Assembly: GCA_017394605.1 (NCBI GenBank)
Contig: JAFPXU010000162.1
Span: 1-7,621, forward strand
Direction: 5' to 3'
DNA length: 7,621 bases
Source of the DNA: Clostridia bacterium
Lineage (GTDB): Bacteria > Bacillota_A > Clostridia > Christensenellales > CAG-138
The notes below the pieces were generated by a model. That model worked only from the letters and a program-made list of their open reading frames with translations, was not told the DNA's origin and made no database searches. Each line of letters begins with the position of its first letter. The first letter of the stretch is position 1. The translations under genes were made by a program, and so were the position numbers. Of the stretch, positions 5,354-7,621 are shown piece by piece.

Positions 5354-5373
5354 CGTATAGCAGGGGGACCGGG

Positions 5374-6798
5374 ATGGAAACGATCGTCAGCGTCGGCATC
5401 GATATCGGAACGACCACGACCCAGGTCGTGTTTTCCAGGCTGTCGCTTGAGAACACGGCCGGGATCTACAACGTCCCGAAGGTGTCCATCACGGGAAAAG
5501 AGATCCTGTACCGCTCCGAGCCGTTCTTCACGCCCCTTCTGGACCGCGACCACATCGACGCGGAGAAGGTGAAGGACATCGTTCTCTCCGTCTACCGGGA
5601 CGCCGGGATGTCCCCGGAGGACATTTCCTCAGGCGCCGTGATCATCACGGGCGAATCCGCTAGGAAGGAGAACGCGGAGAATATTGTTAGGACGCTTTCC
5701 GGCATGGCGGGCGAATTCGTCGTCTCCGCCGCCGGCCCGGACATGGAATCCGTGATCGCGGGCAAGGGAAGCGGGGCATACGCGTATTCCAAGGACCGCC
5801 ATCTGCGGGTCATCAACCTGGATATCGGCGGGGGCACGACCAACGCGGTGCTGTTCAACCGCGGAAGGACGATGGACACCGGCTGCATCGACGTGGGCGG
5901 CAGGCTGATTCGAACCGCTCCGGACGGGACGGTGACCGGATTCTCCCGGGCGGCCAGGCTGGTCGCGGAGGACATCGGCGCGGATCTGAAAGAAGGCATG
6001 CGCAACGAGGCGGCCCTGCTCCGGATCGCGAGGCGGCAGGCGTCGCTGCTCGCGGAGATGACGGGGCTCAGGGAGCGGACGCCGCTCTACAGAAAACTTC
6101 TGACGCTGGACAGTTCCGGCTTCGACATTGCCGCAGCGCCCGACGTGCTCTGCTATTCGGGCGGCGTGGCGGATGCGGTCCGCGGCAAATACGACGCGGG
6201 CGACCCCTATAGGTTCGGGGACACCGGCATCCTCCTCGGACGCGCGGTGAGGGAGGACCCGTACCTGAACAGCATCCCGCGGATCGAGGCGGACAACACG
6301 ATCTCCGCCACCGTGATCGGCGCCGGCAGCTATACCACGACGGTCTCGGGCAGCACGATCCGCGCGGAGGGCGACCTCCTCCCCATGAAGAACCTGACCG
6401 TCTACAGGATCACCGAGGCGGAGCAGGAGCGCCTGTTCGAAGGCGACGGGGAGGACTTTGCGGTCAACCTTGCAAGGTTCATGGAACTGAACGGACACGA
6501 CGTCGCGGTCGCGGTCCGGGGAAAGCCGGATCCGAGCTATCCGGAGGTAAAGCGGCTCGCCGCAGCGCTTTCGGCCGCCGCGGAGGCGTGCTTTGCGCCG
6601 GGCAGACCGCTCGTGCTGGTTTTTGAGAACGACATGGCCAAGGTGTTCGGGATGTGCTTTCTGCAGGTCTCGGACCGGAGGCTTGTTTCCATAGACGGGA
6701 TCCCGGTGCAGTCCGCGGATCATATCGACATCGGACGGCCGATCGTCGGGGGGCTCGTGGTCCCCGTGGTCATCAAGACCCTGCTGTTCGGACACTGA
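5374..6798 (+). CDS. eutA: Ethanolamine ammonia-lyase reactivating factor EutA
   Basis: A 474-residue ATPase of the ASKHA (actin/Hsp70) fold, close to the usual EutA length. It restores inactivated ethanolamine ammonia-lyase by exchanging damaged cobalamin for intact coenzyme with ATP hydrolysis, in the cytosol or in the ethanolamine microcompartment. Phosphate-binding loop 1 is D10-I-G-T-T-T-T-Q (10-17). Loop 2 is D150-I-G-G-G-T-T-N (150-157). SGGVAD at 262-267 fits the adenosine-binding segment, and DIGRPIVGG at 452-460 is typical of the C terminus. The start at 5374 follows AGGGGG (5362-5367) by six bases. It is preceded by a promoter and an attenuator, so it is the first gene of its operon here. 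eutB follows ten bases after the stop, the usual pairing of reactivase and enzyme. No frameshift or missing motif is seen. Confidence 0.95.
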   Translation: METIVSVGIDIGTTTTQVVFSRLSLENTAGIYNVPKVSITGKEILYRSEPFFTPLLDRDHIDAEKVKDIVLSVYRDAGMSPEDISSGAVIITGESARKENAENIVRTLSGMAGEFVVSAAGPDMESVIAGKGSGAYAYSKDRHLRVINLDIGGGTTNAVLFNRGRTMDTGCIDVGGRLIRTAPDGTVTGFSRAARLVAEDIGADLKEGMRNEAALLRIARRQASLLAEMTGLRERTPLYRKLLTLDSSGFDIAAAPDVLCYSGGVADAVRGKYDAGDPYRFGDTGILLGRAVREDPYLNSIPRIEADNTISATVIGAGSYTTTVSGSTIRAEGDLLPMKNLTVYRITEAEQERLFEGDGEDFAVNLARFMELNGHDVAVAVRGKPDPSYPEVKRLAAALSAAAEACFAPGRPLVLVFENDMAKVFGMCFLQVSDRRLVSIDGIPVQSADHIDIGRPIVGGLVVPVVIKTLLFGH

Positions 6799-6808
6799 GG
6801 TGAAGGAA

Positions 6809-7621
6809 ATGCGGTTATCCACATCCGTAAAGGGACAGAATTTCACATTCCGGTCGGTCAAGGAGGTCATGGCGAAAGCCAACGAACTGAAGTCCGGCGA
6901 CGTGCTTGCCGGCGTGGCGGCCGAGAGCGATCTCGAACGCATCGCGGCAAAGCGGGTGCTGTCCGAGCTTCTGATGTCGGACCTTAGGGAAAACCCCGCC
7001 GTGCCCTACGAGCAGGATGAGGTCACGCGGCTGGATCAGGATTTCCTGGACCCTGCCGTGTACGCCGGGATCCGCGGCATGACGGTCGGGGAATTTAGGG
7101 AATGGCTCCTTTCCTACGACGCGACGGAGGAGAAGATCCGGCGCGCGTCGAAGGGGCTGACCGCGGAGATGACCGCCGGCGTGTGCAAGCTCATGAGCAA
7201 CATGGACCTTGTCTACGCGTCGAATAAGGTGCGGGTCGAGGCGACCTGCAACACGACGATCGGGCGCAGGGGCTGCCTTTCCACGAGGCTCCAGCCCAAC
7301 CATCCGACGGACGACATCGAAGGCATCACGGCCTCCGTGTACGAGGGACTGTCCTACGGCTGCGGCGACGCGCTTTTGGGGCTGAATCCGGTCAACGACA
7401 CGGTCTTTTCGCTTGCCGAGGTGCTCAAGCGCCTGAACGAGATCAAGCAGCGGCTGGGCATCCCGACGCAGATCTGCTGCTTAGGCCACATCACGACCCA
7501 GATCGAGGCGGTGCGCCAGGGCGCGCCGTGCGACATGATCTTCCAGTCCATCGCGGGCTCCGAAAAGGGCAATACGGCGTTCGGGTTCACCGCGGACACG
7601 GTCCGCGAGGCGCGGGCGCTC
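6809..7621 (+). CDS. eutB: Ethanolamine ammonia-lyase large subunit EutB, N-terminal part (cut by window end)
   Basis: The first 271 codons of a protein that is normally about 455 residues long; the frame is open to the window end. EutB with EutC forms the adenosylcobalamin-dependent enzyme that splits ethanolamine to acetaldehyde and ammonia. The active-site residues known from the Salmonella enzyme fall at identical numbers: R160 and Q162 in TRLQPNHPTDD, and N193 in GLNPV. Other family signatures are SYGCGDAL (182-189), QICCLGHITTQIE (221-233) and IFQSIAGSEKGN (244-255). Catalytic E287 and D362 lie beyond the window. The ATG at 6809 is chosen because GAGGTGA (6797-6803), overlapping the eutA stop, lies five bases before it and the residue numbering then agrees with the Salmonella protein. 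Co-transcription with eutA is expected. Confidence 0.97.
   Translation, partial: MRLSTSVKGQNFTFRSVKEVMAKANELKSGDVLAGVAAESDLERIAAKRVLSELLMSDLRENPAVPYEQDEVTRLDQDFLDPAVYAGIRGMTVGEFREWLLSYDATEEKIRRASKGLTAEMTAGVCKLMSNMDLVYASNKVRVEATCNTTIGRRGCLSTRLQPNHPTDDIEGITASVYEGLSYGCGDALLGLNPVNDTVFSLAEVLKRLNEIKQRLGIPTQICCLGHITTQIEAVRQGAPCDMIFQSIAGSEKGNTAFGFTADTVREARAL

Noticed and set aside
5253..5373. A cobalamin riboswitch in the eutA leader, as the enzyme needs adenosylcobalamin
   Set aside because: The leader is only about 120 bases, lacks the conserved B12-box core, and is filled by the two hairpins and terminator.
5629..6942. A 437-codon minus-strand open frame opposite eutA
   Set aside because: It is arginine- and proline-rich antisense translation of eutA and the start of eutB, both certain; length is explained by GC-rich codon use.
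1..7621. CRISPR array, insertion sequence, integrase site or rRNA
   Set aside because: No regularly spaced repeats, transposase-like frames, long terminal inverted repeats or rRNA-like sequence were seen anywhere in the window.

Overview
The window looks like a chromosomal piece of a GC-rich member of the Bacillota (Firmicutes), most likely a gut- or rumen-type Clostridia such as Lachnospiraceae. The reasons are strong Shine-Dalgarno sites, short intergenic regions, rho-independent terminators with clean T tracts, and above all an EutV/EutW two-component pair with an ANTAR output domain next to eutA and eutB. That is the Firmicutes way of controlling ethanolamine catabolism. The lineage is inferred, not proven.

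Layout: (1) 5-1231 (+) is a complete enolase-superfamily sugar-acid dehydratase of D-galactonate dehydratase type, followed by its own terminator. (2) 1361-2095 (+) is a GntR/FadR-type (FCD) repressor with its own promoter. Two copies of GRTTGNCAATC flank that promoter and are probably its operators. (3) 2096-2333 is a convergent intergenic region holding one terminator for each direction. (4) 4144-2334 (-) is the two-gene eutV-eutW operon, joined by an ATGA overlap. (5) 4151-4481 is a divergent intergenic region with a strong extended -10 promoter for eutVW, two hairpins, and a candidate promoter and leader for the next gene. (6) 4482-5099 (+) is a small calcineurin-like metallophosphoesterase. 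(7) 5100-5373 holds a promoter and a leader RNA with two small hairpins and a strong terminator in front of eutA. (8) 5374-6798 (+) is eutA, and 6809 to the window end (+) is the first 271 codons of eutB.

How the eut part should work: EutW is a cytosolic histidine kinase that in known systems senses ethanolamine and phosphorylates EutV. EutV-P then binds paired hairpins in eut leader RNAs through its ANTAR domain and prevents terminator formation, so that eutA (reactivase), eutB (ethanolamine ammonia-lyase large subunit) and downstream genes are read. Everything needed for this circuit is visible: kinase, regulator, promoter, first hairpin, a second hairpin overlapping the terminator, and the terminator itself. 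The most unusual point is that this EutV appears to carry two ANTAR units in tandem after one receiver domain, where the usual form has one.

The dehydratase and GntR regulator form a separate sugar-acid catabolic module cut by the left edge of the window. The metallophosphoesterase has no evident link to either module.
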